From Cynocephalus volans (lineage: Eukaryota > Chordata > Mammalia > Dermoptera > Cynocephalidae): a DNA stretch of 64,000 nt. Each line of letters starts with the position of its first letter. The stretch's first letter is position 1. This document shows, one piece after another, positions 16,101 to 31,100 of this stretch. Made by a program: the position numbers and the translations under genes. The stretch is taken from the NCBI RefSeq assembly GCF_027409185.1, contig NC_084462.1, positions 182,952,071 to 183,016,070 on the forward strand. The letters are read 5' to 3'. Under the pieces are notes generated by a model. That model was not told where the DNA came from, did not search any database, and saw only the letters and a program-made list of their open reading frames with translations.

Positions 16101-19100
16101 ACTAACACCCAGGGCCGTACTTTATGTAAGAATTATACTTAATCCTGAATTATATGTGGCCCAAGTGTAAAGCTATGAATTGGTATTTTCTTAATTAAAA
16201 GTATAATTTCCTAGCCCCATGAGGAGGAGAGTATACACCTATGTTACCTGCTTTAACTGACTTATTAGAGGCGCTGTGCACGGCTGGCTGGTAATGCTTA
16301 GGTGGTGTGGCTTGCTGCAGGTACATGGAGTATATGGAGCTTGAATTCACTGTCTGGGGTCCTTTCCTGGGAGACTGTGGCCTTGACCCTTTATCAGCCA
16401 GAAAGGGCCTGATAGCCACTGTCAGTGGGAGCTCAGGTTTGCCGTCTCCAGCTGGAAATGCAGGTGGCCCTGCTGGCGGGTACGTGGGACTTGGCGGCAC
16501 AGAAATCCTCTGCTGAATTTGCTGCGAAGAGCCTGGCTGAGGGGCACTGCCTGCCTGGGGCAGTGGGGCAGGCTTCTGCCGACCTGGCAGGCCTGCGCTG
16601 GGTCTGGGCAAGCTGCCTTCTTTTCTCCTCTCCAGGGAGCTTGTTGAGCCTGGACCAAGAGGCGAAGGACTTGGGTATGTCCCGTAGCTTGGAGGCGGCT
16701 GCTTGCCTACACCAGGTATGGGAGGTGGCACTTTACCAATCTCGATGCCCTAAATTTAGGTGTTAAGAAAAAAAAAAAAGTCACCCTTTGAAAAATTAAG
16801 CATATTTCCATCCATGGTCACAAGAGAATACACAGTAGGATTTGTAATCCTCCAAACCAGCTTGTGACCAGGACACAGGGAGCACTCTTAGGCTCATTGC
16901 TCATCCACAAAAGTGATGCCAAAGTCCTGACCAAAAGGTTCATGCACTTCTGCATGGCTTAGGATCTCATGGCCCAACACCTGTTTCAGGACTTTGGGAG
17001 TAATGTGGCCCTTCACAGGGTTAACTTGCCTCCCGACACCTCACAACCCTCAGCTTAAGACTCAGAAAGAAGAATAACATTGCTGAGCCTGCTCATGTGT
17101 GTGACAGAGACACATAGCCTACCAGCTTCTCTGAGGCTCCTAGTGCTGATAAGGGCAAGGGCTGGCTGGAGATGGTGCCTGGCTTCAGAGCCCCCTCCAC
17201 GCTTGAGTCCTTCGTCTGCGTTGGTTTCATTGAGGAGCTAGAAGTCTGTTTTAATGTTGGCCAGTTTCCATCATTAGCTTTAAAAGAACAGAGGATTTCA
17301 GTAAAATTTTTCTTGAAATTAGTTGAACCAACCTAAGAATAACACCCTGCCAGAAACAGAAATAGCACTGGGACATCACATTCTGATGGAGCTCTATTAA
17401 CCAGGTGGTTGATCACCCCTGCATACCAAGCTGTTCCCTCTCTGACTGCCCACAGACCTGTGCAGAGACCAAAGGCAGCCTCTGCTGGCAACTCATCACC
17501 AATGCCCAAACTGCTTTCAGGTGTTACCAGACTCAGTGACCAAACCAAAGCTCAGCTGGTGCAGGCACAGGGCTGTACCCCAGTAAATACAGGTCAAATC
17601 CATGACATTGACACCACTGAATAAAATAAGCATTTGCACTTACTTTTCAAACACTATTTATAAATACAAAACACACAGCAAGAAAAAAAGATTTATCTTT
17701 TGACGTCATATATGTTTGACCTGTATTACTTCCATTATTAAAATAAAAATTCTAGTTCAATCTATTAGAAATTTCTATTCTCTAAAATGATTTATGATCA
17801 CAGGAGACCAGTTCAAGTTCCTACTGATTTGGGTAGCAGGAGCATGCTATGATTCTGTTGTAGTGATTAGAAAGCCAGTAATCATCCCCACATTTCCAGG
17901 AAAGCCACTGAAAAGATGTTTTTTGCACAACATTTTCCAATCTGAAAAAGGGTGCACAAGTGTTCCCTGGTGACCTCTGTATAACATCTGTAGGGTCACA
18001 TTTATAGCCTGTGACTCGGGCTCTTGTTTCTTTTAGTGGCACAGATGCTGAACTGAAGTGGTCAATGCTTCCGGCTCCAGCGGCAATGTGGGATGGAGAG
18101 AAATCTGAGGGGACTTGTTTGGGCCCTTGTGACAAGAACAACATAGCTCCTTGCCTCGTCCCGCCTGCCAGCACAGGCAGGAAGGACACCTATGCAGCAG
18201 CAAAGAATGCATTCGTCCTCATGACAATGCTGTGCCCAAACCTGTGGCTCTTGAAGCAGGAAGAGTGAGCACGTCCACAGCGAGGACAAGCAGCGCCACT
18301 TGGTGCCTGTCAGCGGCTGCTGTACATGCCTGCTCCTCAGCCAAACTGCCTGCAGAGCAGCCCTGCAGCTCTTGTTGCAGTCGTTGCTGTGCTAAGGACA
18401 TCCTACAGGCTGCAGGCTGTGGGGTCCATGATAATTCTAGCTGCACCATGCGGGCCCTAGTGAGGCTTTCCAAGGCCCCGATACAAACTGTCCCTTGCTC
18501 CACATGGGCCTGTTGGCCCATTCCAGGCCACAGTGCCTGTGCTTCCATCCCCTCTTGGTTACATCTTAGACTCAGAGGATTTGTGGCTGGAAACTTGCAG
18601 TCTCAGCAGAGCACTGCAATGAACACTGTGGCTGAGGGGGGGAAAGCAGAGCCCACTTGAGACCCAGGAGGCAGGGCAGGGCCAGCACTGAGAGGCTGGA
18701 TCTCTGTGCCCCATCAGGGTCACAGGGAATGTGGCTGTCCAGCTGCTTCTGAAACCCCCAGGAATGGGAGGCTTTATGGAAATCAGCCATGGGGGCACTA
18801 GGAAGAAATGTTCTCCTTCTTTCAGGACAAGGCAAAAGGTTTAGAAGAAGATCACTTATTTTTATTATAAATGGACAATTGTCTTCAAGTATAAGGAGAT
18901 TCTTGCACTGAAGATAAAACTAAAACACTCATAATGAACTCAGACAATCATCTTCATTTTTAAAAAACAAACCAACCCCTCCCCCCAAAAAAAACAAAGC
19001 CCTTGCTGTGCCAGCATCTGTCACTTGATGTCAAGCCCTTCTGAGGACAAGTGGGTGTATGTGGCCCAGCCCAAACTTCACAACTGCTGTTGAAGAAAGG

Positions 19101-22100
19101 GACAAATTGTGTTTATGTGCCATCTATTTCAAGTCTAGATGTGATGAGCAGACCTTTGTCAGTTTGGAAAAACAAATGATTGTTGATTTAGTACGTATTA
19201 AAGAGTGTTGTAAACTTCCCACTGGGCCTGTCAGTCACATACGGTTTACAAACAGGCTTGCAGAGAGCCGTGAGGAGCCGCAGTCAGGCCCGACGTCAAG
19301 GTCTGACACTGTCCACGAGCTGGTCACTCTTGGTTTACTGTGGCCATCTGTGTGACACAGAACCAGGACAGCCAACATCAAGAGGTTAGAGCCCCTACTG
19401 GGGAGATCTCACACCCCAGCTTCACATCTGGGCCGAGATTCTGCCCCAGTTTGGGTTAACACAGGTTTCCTATATCCAGTCACTTCAAACCACAGTGCAA
19501 AGACCAAGGCTAGGGCTCCGCAAGGATGTCTTCTTGTGACCCCTGTGAAGCAACACAGCACACACCCACAGAGAGAGGGGAAATGGGAAGGTTTTAAAAC
19601 AAAGTCAGCAGCAAGTAGCTGGCTGTGCTAATTACCTGCCATTGGAAACGGGTGACTAGCTGCTCCTACCAGAGGGTGGCTCAAATGACAAATAACACTT
19701 ATCGAAGAAAGCTGCAACTAGGGGTTCATGCCCACCAGGGCTGGTGATGCCCTCCTCTTGCCAGGTTCAGAACATGCCTGGAGTTCCCCAGTGGAGCAGC
19801 AGATATGTCACTGTTCACACCAGGTGCCAGGCAAGAGAATATGGAGCAAACAAAAGACCAACACAAATTGATCACCAATCCTGAAAAAAGGACTAAATAT
19901 AGGCCTGACAGCAGGAGAGTAGCAGTACTGTTTTCATAAATAAAGGAATGTTTCAATATGTCAGGACATGGATTGCTGACTGTGTGTGTTATAGGAAATG
20001 TGTCAGCCCCAGTCATAAAATCTTATTGCAAAGAAACCCTGACTTTTTAATGCATTGGTTTAAAAAGCCATCAGATTCTCTGTGGAGAGCCCACCTGGTA
20101 CTCAGCTGGGATGCCATGTGGGAAGCTGTGTGCGAGCCCAGTGTTTGAGGCCAAGTCCATCACTCGGCATGACTGTGGAGTCAAAGACCACAGCAATGGT
20201 TGGACTTTTTGACTGAGGAAGCTGGTGCGGAGTCGGGGAAGGAGAGACCAGCTACTGTGCTCTGCTTACAGAGAGGCAGCCACTCTGCTGGGCAGCAGCT
20301 GTGCTGGGACTAGCAGCAGGCCAGTGGAAGTGACGCATCCCCTGCTGGCCACTGAGTGCCCTCCAGGTACATAAACCTGTGGTCTGAGAGGACGCTTGAG
20401 CGTCAGGGTTTTAATTAATCATTTGTTTTGAAAAGTCACATGTAGAGACCTTCGGTTCAATAAAGAGAATTTGTTCTCTTTTCAAGGTCATTGTTACTGT
20501 GGTGGCACACAGCTCCCCAAACACTGCCTGAGAAGGCAGAGTGCCACAGGGGGAGACTGAGTCTGGACCCTGATGTGGGGGTGGAGCCTCAGGAGCCCTG
20601 GCACCCCTGCCCTGCCACTTCCCCCTACAGGCCCCCGCTTCCCTGCAAGAAGAGGACAGGGCCACTCACCGGATTTGGATCTTCCATGGGCCACATTTGA
20701 GGCAATAGAGAGAGACTGAGGCTTTATTGGGTCCCCTGGCACAGGATAGCTTCCAGCACTTGGAACTTGGATGTAAGGCCCCACAGCAGCAACCCTGCCA
20801 GACGTGCTCAGGGGTGACTGAGGTGACGACGTGCCATTCACACGGTTCAGCTACAAGTCAGGAAGAAATGAGAGTCAAGATTCTCCTAAATTAAAACAAA
20901 TCCTAAGCCTGGTGTGAGACTGGTAACTCAGATGTAAACCATTCACTCAATAGTGTATATGAGGAAAGCCCATCACCCTGAAAGACTGGCATCTAGAAAG
21001 GGAGACTTCAGAGAAGGGGCTCGACCCACAACCCCATATGAGCAACTCTTTTTGATAACATCTACCCACTTATGAGCCATAAAAACGAGGAGCTGACGTG
21101 GTAACAGAACAACATCCACGTGACCGACACACAGCCTCCCTCTTACTTCGGGGATGCTCCCCTTCCCCTGGGCAGACAAAGAGGAATTGATCAAAGCTTG
21201 GGCTCTGAGCCTGGCTTCAAATCCTGCTCTGACACTTATTTGCTGTGCTGCCTTGGGCAAGTGACTTAACCTCTTGAGTCTCTGTGCCCACATCTGTAGT
21301 CACAATAAGGGCTGTTGTACAAGCCACACAGGGCACAGTGACCAGGAGGCTCTCACTCCCAGCCCTAAGCCTGGCTTCCTGAAGGCAGCTCTGCCTTTTT
21401 CAGCAAGGACACAGACCCACAGACAGAGGACACTGGTCATATAACACTGCCCAAGGACAAAAGGGTCTGTAACAGGGGTTCTAGCTAGAGAATCACTAAC
21501 TCCTTAGTGTCCTTAGATAGGCTCTCAGTGGGGATCCATAAGCCCCTACAATTGTTTGCAAGATTCTGTATGCATGAGCATGTGTCATTTTAGGAAAGAG
21601 TTCATGACTTTCACAATTGCTGAAAGGTACCTAGGACCCTTGGGTACAGACACATCTTTACAGAAGCATCGACTTCTTCAAGGAGATCCCTTGAAGTATC
21701 ATGTGGGATGAATCTACCCATTTTATCCATCAACTTGGCTAGGCCATACTACCCAGATATTTGGTCAAACACCAGTCTAAATGTTGCTATGAAGGTTTTT
21801 ATTTATTTATTTATTTATTTTAAAGATGACCGGTAAGGGGATCTTAACCCTTGACTTGGTGGTGTCAGCACCACGCTCTCCCAAGTGAGCTAACTAGCCA
21901 TCCCTATATGGGATCTGAACCTGTGGCCTTGGTGTTATCAGCACCACACTCTCCTGAGTGAGCCACGGGCCCGGCCATATGAAGGTATTTTTAAGGTGAG
22001 ATTAACATGTAAATCAGGTGACTCTGAGTAAAGCAGATTATGGTGGGTGGGTCTTAAGAGAAAGGAAGGCCTTAAGAGAAAAAGACTATGGGGCCGGCCT

Positions 22101-25100
22101 GTGGCTCACTTGGGAGAGTGCGGTGCCGATAACACCAAGGCCATTGGTTCGGATCCCATATACGGATGGCCGGTTCGCTCACTGGCTGAGTGTGGTGCTG
22201 ACAACACCAAGCCAAGGGTTAAGATCCCCTTACCGGTCATCTTTTTTTAAAAAAAAAAAGAGAGAGAGAAAAAGACTATGTCCCTGAGGAAGAGGGAAGT
22301 CTGCCTGCTGACCGCCTTTAGACTTGAGCTGTAGCATCGACTGTTTCCTGGTCTCCAGGTTGCAGGCCTGCCTTGCAGATTTCAGACTTCCCTCCACAAT
22401 CACGAGTCAATTCCTTAAATAAATCTTTCTCTCTTCTCTCTGGATTTAGGCACTGCCTGCTCCCTAATCCCTGAGTGCCACACCCAGCCAAAGATACCCA
22501 GTGCACAACAGCCTCTTATCCATGCAGGCACTCAGTGCTGTGCAAGCTCAGTGGCGTGCGCACTCAGTGCTGTGCTGTGAGTGACAGAAAGGCCTGGGAC
22601 ACCCTGACTACAGGGCAACAGAGGGGGGTCACAGGCCCTAGGTCCACAGACTAAATATATAGATGTTATAATAAAAATGAAGTAATGACCTGGAAAGCTG
22701 AAAGAAAAGAGACCAGGTGTAGACATTGTACCAAATATAATTCCTACAATACCATTTTGTCTGTATTAAGCAATAGACAAACCATTAGCAACACTCTCCT
22801 CTGGAGAACAGGGTGGAAAGGATTTTCATATTTCTGTACTATTTTAAGTTTTTTCAATGAGCATTGCCTTTAAAATTCAAAATACCAAAGATTTTTTAAA
22901 AGTATAACCTTAAACAGCATTTTGCTCCAGAGTTTACAAAAGCCTTCCACAAGGGTCATTTCTAAGAATCCTCACATGTCCTGGGGCAGGTAGGACAAAT
23001 CAGTTTACAGCAAGGACAGGAGGCTACAAAGGTCAAGGATCTGCCCAAAGTGGCACAGCTTAAAGTGCAGCAGGAGGAGCATGCCGGGTGCTGCAGCTAC
23101 AGAGCCAACAGTGCCCCCTAGGGGAGAAGAGACAGAAATGCCCAGGGAGGATGGAGGGCATGACAGGGAAGCCACAGCTGCAGGCCAGGGACGGTCCTGA
23201 CCCCACACTCTAGGAAACAAATGAGTCTCTGAGAATGAACTTTCTTCTGCTGTCATTTTGATGTTTATGCCCAATTTATGTTTTATCAGCTGTGGCAGAA
23301 GGGAAAGCATAATGCCATTTAGTGAAGATGAGTGATTTCTGGGTGAACCGTGTTTAAGTTTATCTCAGAAATTTCCTTTTGAACATACCTGAATTTTTTT
23401 CCCATAAAGACGCTCACGCAGCTCGCTGATTCGCTTATCCATCATGGCCACCTCCATGTTCCGCTTATTTAAGAGTTCCTTCTGCTGCTGGAGTTTTGAA
23501 TTCTGCTCCTGGTTCAGCTGGTTACGAATCTGCAAAACAAAAATACAACTTTTATGACTTGCATTAATTCAAAAGTCGAATTCTCATTGCCAGGAAGATT
23601 AAAACATCTGAATATATTTTGTGCCTACTATTAAATTAGAATCCATTAATTTGTTTCCAGTTCCTGAGGTTTCCAGACTATACTAAGGAGAAAGACAGAA
23701 AGATGAGGCTGTTTTAATAGAAACATTCCCCAGACCCAGGTGAGTTACCTGTAGCTCTTGGTACAGTCTTTTTAACTCCACCGCTGCTGGTCCTGTCAAC
23801 TTGCCATTGTAAGGCTGGAAGCCGTTCAGTTTTCCTTTCTTTAAATCTTCCAACTGCTGACTAAGCTGATCAACTCTTAAAATTGCAGTCTGTACTTCTT
23901 GCTTCTTTTCCTGGAACATGGCACTGAACCTTTCTATTTCAGCAGCTATAATTGCCCACAAAAAAGAAAAAAAAAAAACATCATTTAGTTGGTATTCTCT
24001 TTTCTTCATTTCTACCCATTGAACTCAACTCTAGTATCACCTAATACCAGACCTTAAGGAAAACTGTGATATGAATAATCCAAAACACATTTTGAAAAGC
24101 CTTTGGAACACATGATGTGACTGCTCATAGAGCAGACAATGATACTCATATTTGTATTAGTTACTGAATATCTTTAGAGCAATCAGTCCAAAAGCTGGCT
24201 TAGTCAAGCCACTTAGGAATCTCAGTGCACCAGCAGACCAAAGGCTTCCTCAATGGAAGAGCATCCAAGCCTGTCTTGCTCATCTCTGTAACATAAAGCA
24301 GGCACTAACTGAACTGATGGATACAATCACAGTCCACACACAAAAAAGTGAGCATCTGCATGGCTTATCTAAATGCACAAATACAATTTAAGTCATTCAG
24401 TGAAAACAGACCCTCACAACGAGTGAGTCGTGGAGCATCCCCACCCCAATCCAAAGGGCTGCTGTTACAAATGTAACAAAAGAAGGGCTACAAGAGATCT
24501 TTTAAGATATCTTAACCTAACCACACACATCCTGTTAGATGCAGATGACAGAGCAAAGCTTTAGAGCACTTGTTATGTATGGCAAGACTGAGATTCGAGG
24601 TGAATCTGTGGCTCAGAGGGTCAGGCAGGTGGCCTCTGTTTCAATTTCTCTACATCTGACAAGTATGGAGGACAGTGGGACTGTGAGCACATACACAGAT
24701 TGCCATTCATAATTTTGCTGTAATCGACTTGTCCTCTCATGGCACGAATCTTCTTCAGCTTGTTTTCTTGGGCTTCAACTCGTTCTTTCAATTTCTGAAG
24801 CTTTTCATTTTCAGAAATAGACTGCTGCTGACGACGCTCCTGTTGCTTTAGAAAATGTAAACGTTGTTCCTAATGAAAGAAGGAAAAAAATCTAACTTTG
24901 AAAACTGAAACTTATGATCACTTTTATACACTAAAAAAAATTTCGAGTATCACCTATCAATGAATATTAAAGAAACACTAGAGGAATCTTGTACACATCA
25001 GACCACACAAAACTGAAATTATTGGGCATACATAAGTTTGAGATAGGAAGAATTTGGGGATGTTTAAAAGAGGATTTTATTACACACACCCATCTACACC

Positions 25101-28100
25101 ATTCAGTTAGTTAATAGAAGTGCTTCTGCAGAAAAGCTCACAGCAGGAGAACATGCACCAACTAGCATAATCTCATCTTCACAGTCACATCTGTGAGTCC
25201 CAGCCAGCCTTAGTTTCCTGCTGTCACTGACAGGTTTCCTGCTGCTACAAAGCAGCTTCCAAGAATCCCTTATTTAACTTCCTAAAGGAAATAACCACTG
25301 ACCAGCAGAGGATTTTACACTGAAAAGAGACAAGGCGATCAGTAAGGAGACAAATCTCCATTTTTCTAAGTGACACTAACAATCAAGCATTGTTTGCTTC
25401 CTTCAGGATTAGTTTCTTCAAAAATAATAAAACATTTTATATTCAAACAATAACAGAACAATCCTAAAATAAAGATATATGCAATACTCTTCAATAGTTT
25501 TTTTCCCTATTAATGTGAAAACATACCTTAAGGATAACAGTCAACATTAAATATTCATGGTCCCATATGTATGCATAAAATATACCTAAATAAGGAGAGG
25601 TTTAAGCTGTGATTATGCAGGCATTACATACTACACTCTAAGGTAAGGAAATATGTGCTTAAATATTTAAGATTTAGCATTAACTTGTGACTTACATTGT
25701 AGAAAAAAATTTTTTAAATAACAGCAATATTCTTGGATTAATATTTGGAAAGGAAATAAAAAGCAGAATTAGAAAATTTTACAATTACATAATACTATGT
25801 ATATTTTATCTTAGAAATCTTATTAATGGAATAGTTCCAATTTACTTAACTTTTAACTGTCTTTTATTCTCATGAGTCCAATAAACTTTATGAGACAACT
25901 TTTAAAACGTCACACTTAAATTATTATTTGCATAAAAGTGAATAATACAATAAACTACGTAGTCATTCAATAAGTAAAAAAAAATGGATTGGACATTTGA
26001 TTATTAAGAAAATCTCTCTACGGAAGAAAGCAATAAGAACCTAGTTGGTAATGTTTAAAGGTTCTCTTTAAAGCAGTTTCAGAACATTTTAAGATCATTT
26101 ACAACATGAATTATTTTTAGCAAGCACTGGTGATAAGTCTGACTTTTTTAGTGTATCAAGTAGGACTAAATCATTATTTAGAAAAATTCCAAATCCTACT
26201 CTGCAGAGTTTCAGCAGCAAATGTAGAATTCAGTGTGTATAATGAGTATGAACTATGCCTCACTCTGTAATAAACAAAACAGGCTCCATGCGGAGCAGAG
26301 CACCAGGAAGCCCTGTTAACCAGTGGCCACTGTCTCTGGGCCCCTGACCAGCGTTTTTATCAGATTGCTGGTTCCCTCTGGAACACTAATACCAACTACA
26401 CAGCTGAGAATAAACCCAAAGGAAAAAGGAGATGACAACAGAAAGCACACTTTCTTTCTAAATTTTATCTATGATTTGGATAAGGTCCACCATTTCTTGT
26501 TCTGGGGTGTTTGTGTGTGTGTGTGTGTGTCAAGGGTCAGCTGCTCTTGCTCTGATGCCTTCCCAGCTTCCAAAGAGACAATATGATATTTTATTTCAAA
26601 AGTGATAACAGAGAGAGAAAGACATTGCATTTGGCACTCTCATGGCATGGTCCTATCTCACAAGTGTTACCTGTGAATGTATTAACCCCAACCTAAAACG
26701 ATGGTTGAAAAACATATTTTTTAAACAATGTTTCCCTACCTCTACACTTTTATAACTTACCTTGGCAACCAACATCTGCTGCTGATTTTCAATCTGCTGT
26801 TGTTGCCTTGCTGCCATATCTTGGAGCTCTGAGAGGGTAAGTTCAACACGTGGATTCCCAACCTACAGAGAAAAAAGCCACTCTTATTGGAACAGAAATT
26901 TATCTGCATAATTGTCTTTCTCTAGCATCAGAACTCACACATATCAGTATTCTAGATACGTTCCCTATCAGTTAGGAGAATACAAATTAGTTTATTTTCT
27001 CTTAAGAACTTTTCCTAATTGTGGACTGCTTTCATTAAATGTAAATAAGTTTTTCTAATGCATAAACATCACATACTATATTTACTAAAGGGCTCAACTT
27101 TAAGGAAACCTTTGCAAATGTGTATTATAAGTGACATTCCTTTTAGACTGGTGATTTAACAGGTATATTTGAGCAAATGGGGCTGTCAAATGTTTAAGGC
27201 TACACAACCCCCCCAAAATGTGCAGGTGACACCTAAGGACAAATGTCATCTCATTGTCACTTGGTCTCAAGAAACTGAAATATACAACAGATTCTAAAAT
27301 ACAAATATGTCATTATAAACATCTTATGTGCAGCCTACACGAATAACTGACACAATCACCTGACAGAGAATTATATACGTGAAATGAATTCAAAAGGTAA
27401 CACGTAGAGGAGTGGCAACTGGCTATGTCCCCATTCTTTGTTAATAATGCTTTATATATATGGACCTATTTAAGCTTCAGAATGACCGATGACGGGCTGA
27501 GCCCGTGGCTCACTCAGGAGAGTGTGGCGCTGGGAGCGCCGAGGCCGCGGGTTCGGATCCCTTTAGAAAAAAAAAAAAAAAAAAGAATGACCGATGAGGT
27601 AGGTACTATTATCATATCTCCATTTTACGGATAGGAGAACAAGCACAGGGCAGAGCAGAGGCACAGAGTCTGTGGTTCCCGACCATTACACACAGCACAC
27701 TATTTACTAAGTCCATGCTAAGTGCACACTGTAGTGCCAGACGTGTTACGTGCACTATGTGATATGTTCTTCAAAGCAGGCCTATATGGTGGGATGAGCA
27801 CCACTCTGGGTGAGGAGCCATGGTGGGAGGTGAAGGGACACACCTAAAACTCATAAAAGCAACAGAGGTCCAACTCCAACAAGTCCATCTTCCTCCAAAC
27901 CCTTCAGCTCCACCCACAGAGGCCACACAATTCTTCCTCGGACCCCCACTTTCTACTTTTAGGTTCATGCATTCCCTTACAACCCCTTTACCTTCTGCCA
28001 CCCTTAAATGTCTTATCATTCTTAATAGTTGGTTCTAATGCCTGTTCCTTCAGCTCCATGTCTTCCCAAACCTTTACGGGGTTCAAGCACGTTCTTGAAC

Positions 28101-31100
28101 AAATGGAATCAGGATTTGTTCAACAATACTCTTAACTGGAACCCCCACTCTGTTTATCTAAAGATCCTAAAGAAGCAATACGGAGCAAGCCTCTTCTCAA
28201 AACTAGATATTTTAGCCTCTTCTCAAAACTAGATATTTTAAACCGCCAAGTTTCAGAAACCTCCACTCAAAAAGAAATGTATTCTACAAACAAAAAAAGT
28301 CTGGCAGAAGTGTCCAAATGACTGAGACTATTTCTACTTTAATACTACTAAAGCGTGACTAATTTCTACCTACTGAGATTTTCCAATCACAACAAAAGAT
28401 ATTTCTTAAAACCTTCAGAATTTTTACTTCTTAAACACTCTGACTAGAGAAAACTATATCCATTCAACAAATCTTTCAATTTACATTAATTTCATAGTTT
28501 AAAACTTATTGAAAAAACAAATTAAAAACTATATTTTGGTTTCCTTTCCCCACCAATGGCTTAGAACAACAATGAAAACAAGACAGAAATTTAACTGTTT
28601 CAGTATGCTGTTTTTTGTTTTGTTTTGTTTTGGCAGCTGGCAGGTAACAGGGATTGAAGTCAGACCTTGGTGTTATCAATACCACACTCTAGCTAACCAG
28701 CCAGCCATGTTCAGTATTCTGATATTCATACCAAAAGGTTGAGCTTATAAAAATATTTTACTTAAACCAAAAAGTATTTTATTTGCCAATATATATGTTT
28801 ATACTCTTTGTACATATTGCATGTTTTTCTAACCACAAAATTAAGACATGCCACATTATAAGAAATTCAGGCATTGTATCTTATATATATATATAAATAT
28901 ACTAATATTGTATCTTATATATATATATACTAATATATAAAATAATAAAATTTTATAGAAGTACACCTTACATAAAGATAAGTGTGATAAATCATAGTGT
29001 GCAGCTCAATGAATTACTTCAAAGTGAACATGCCTGTGTAATTTAACTGTATTTTGAATGGGTTATAAAAACACAAGCCACCATAAACATGTAAGCCAAC
29101 AAATACATAACAATTTACATTTTAGTGTATATTCCCTCACTTGTGCAACGTGAAAATTTAGCAAAATGAAGTATTTTTTCATCAAGTAAAAAAAAAACCC
29201 TTTGATGAAAATTCGATCCTTTTGTCACGGACCTATCATCATATTACCCTATCATCATATTACGTGTAAACTAATCTCCACTTAAATTTTCCATATGAAC
29301 TCAAATTATTCAAACAAACCTATTACCTAATTCCTGGCCATTTCTTTTCATTGCCTCTGATAAGAAATCACATCCTGTTCCCTCAGGCACTTCAAGATCT
29401 GAAGGATGAGTTCAACCCCAGTTCCCACAGAGCACAGGCCACTTCCACAGCTAAGTGCAATTAGCAGGAAAGTTCTCTAGCAACATCCAGGCAGGCACCT
29501 ACCGATATGGGTCCAGAAAAAAGGAAACACCTCACCAGCTTTAAGCCTGCTCCAATGGTCCTTTCATGGCTGCCTGCGGCCCTCAGGGATCAGGGTCCCC
29601 TCTAAGGCCCTCATTCACTACCTGAACTCTGGAGTCCGGGAAACATATTTATGTTCCCAAGGAACACAGTTCACTCTCCAGCCTACTACTGACTTCACTC
29701 ATTTTCCACAATAAACACAGCCTACCCCACTGCAGGTCTAACTATCCCCTCCCACCCCCGATTCCTGCAAGAGCAGAGAGAAGCAGAAGCCTCTCACCCC
29801 AGCCTTTGCGATCACATCGTATCACCTTTATCTCATATCACCCCCTTCTTTCTCCAAACTTCCACAAACCCACCTGTAGAAATGACAAATTAAGACTTTA
29901 TTTGCTAACTTACAACATTTTTATATACAAAATTCTAACCTGACAGAAGACTTGTTCCAGGGACCCACTAGATAACAAGAGACTTTGTGAGACTCTGGAT
30001 TTATAAGTGACTCAATGCTTCCTCGTCCTTCTACCAAATCCCCTCACATTCCAACATGGATGGCATCTTTTCAAACTCAAAAGGCAGACTTTTCATTCTG
30101 TCTTCCTGTGGAAGAGTCTACAGCCTCCTCACCATTTTAACTGCCTTTCCAGATCTTTCCTACCGCCTCATTAACCCATTTGCCTCTGACCTCTATCACC
30201 TCAATCCTGACCATGTCCCTAATTCCTGGCTGCCTGCCAAGGCTGTAAGTGGTGGTGCAACGGAACTAGATAATTGAAGAAGCCAAACACCATGAGTGAG
30301 ACCCCAGCACTAGTACGTGGCAGGGCAGGACTGAAGCCGGTGCCTTCCTCTGCACAACAGGGTTATCATGAAGGTGTTGGGGATACATGTCTTCTGAGTA
30401 CCATCCATGCTCAATGCCATAATACCAGACAATTCATTTACCTTCTATAGTAGATTGAACTATGTCCCCCCAAAACTCCCTGAAAATTGAACTGTGTCCC
30501 CCAAGTTTCATGTATTAGAAACTTAGCCCCCACTGTGACTGTTAAGAGGGTGGGAAGTCCTATTATGGTAATTGAAAGGTGCAGCCTTGAAGAGGTGATT
30601 GGATTGTACGACAGTGAAGTAGTGAATGGATTAAAAATGCTGGTCAGGGGCATGGTTCTGAGGGCTTTAAAAGAAGACAATATGTCTCTCTCTCTGCTCC
30701 ACCATCTTGCAGTGTGAGACCCCTGGGTCACTGTCACCACCACCAGAAGGACTCTGGACTTCCCAGCCTCAGAAATTATAAGCAAAAAATTTTGTTTTCT
30801 TTATATCACCCAGTTTCAGGTATTCTGTTATAGCAACACAAAATGGACTAATCACCTTCCACATGCCAGATATGATCCTAGACACTGTAGGTGATATAAA
30901 AGAAAAGTCATAATGCAGTCTCCCCTTGTTTTCAGTGAGCTTCCATTCTGGTGAAAGAGATGAGAATCTCACAAGGGAAGCAATTAGATTACCACGATTG
31001 AATTCAACTCAGCCTGTATTTTCACTGTGAAACAAAGATAGCATTTCCTAGTGTAGCAGTGGGGACATGGAATGTCACCATGCACTCTTGTAAATGTGCT

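Larger units (their letters stand above)
21717..22441 (+). repeat. LTR-like element interrupted by two CYN-SINEs
   Basis: The host pieces read like one LTR: catcaacttggct, then accagatatttggtcaa-type sequence, gattaacatgtaaatc, gagtaaagcaga, tgcctgctgaccgcctttag, and an aataaatct 3' end. It is cut at 21801-21977 and 22091-22264 by SINEs with target-site duplications. It is ERVL/MaLR-like, and the exact family is unknown to me. Confidence 0.55.

Noticed and set aside
18151..18660. 169-codon open frame on the + strand
   Set aside because: Inside PPP1R13B intron 9, antisense, with no recognisable domain or splice pattern.
24690..24700. First GT (ct|gtgtat) as the exon 6 donor of PPP1R13B
   Set aside because: It would shift the frame into exon 7. 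The next GT (gtatgt) restores GNLSAEIER as in human.
28870..28950. Possible CRISPR-like or regulatory repeat array
   Set aside because: It is a TA-rich microsatellite with one local duplication; nothing suggests function.
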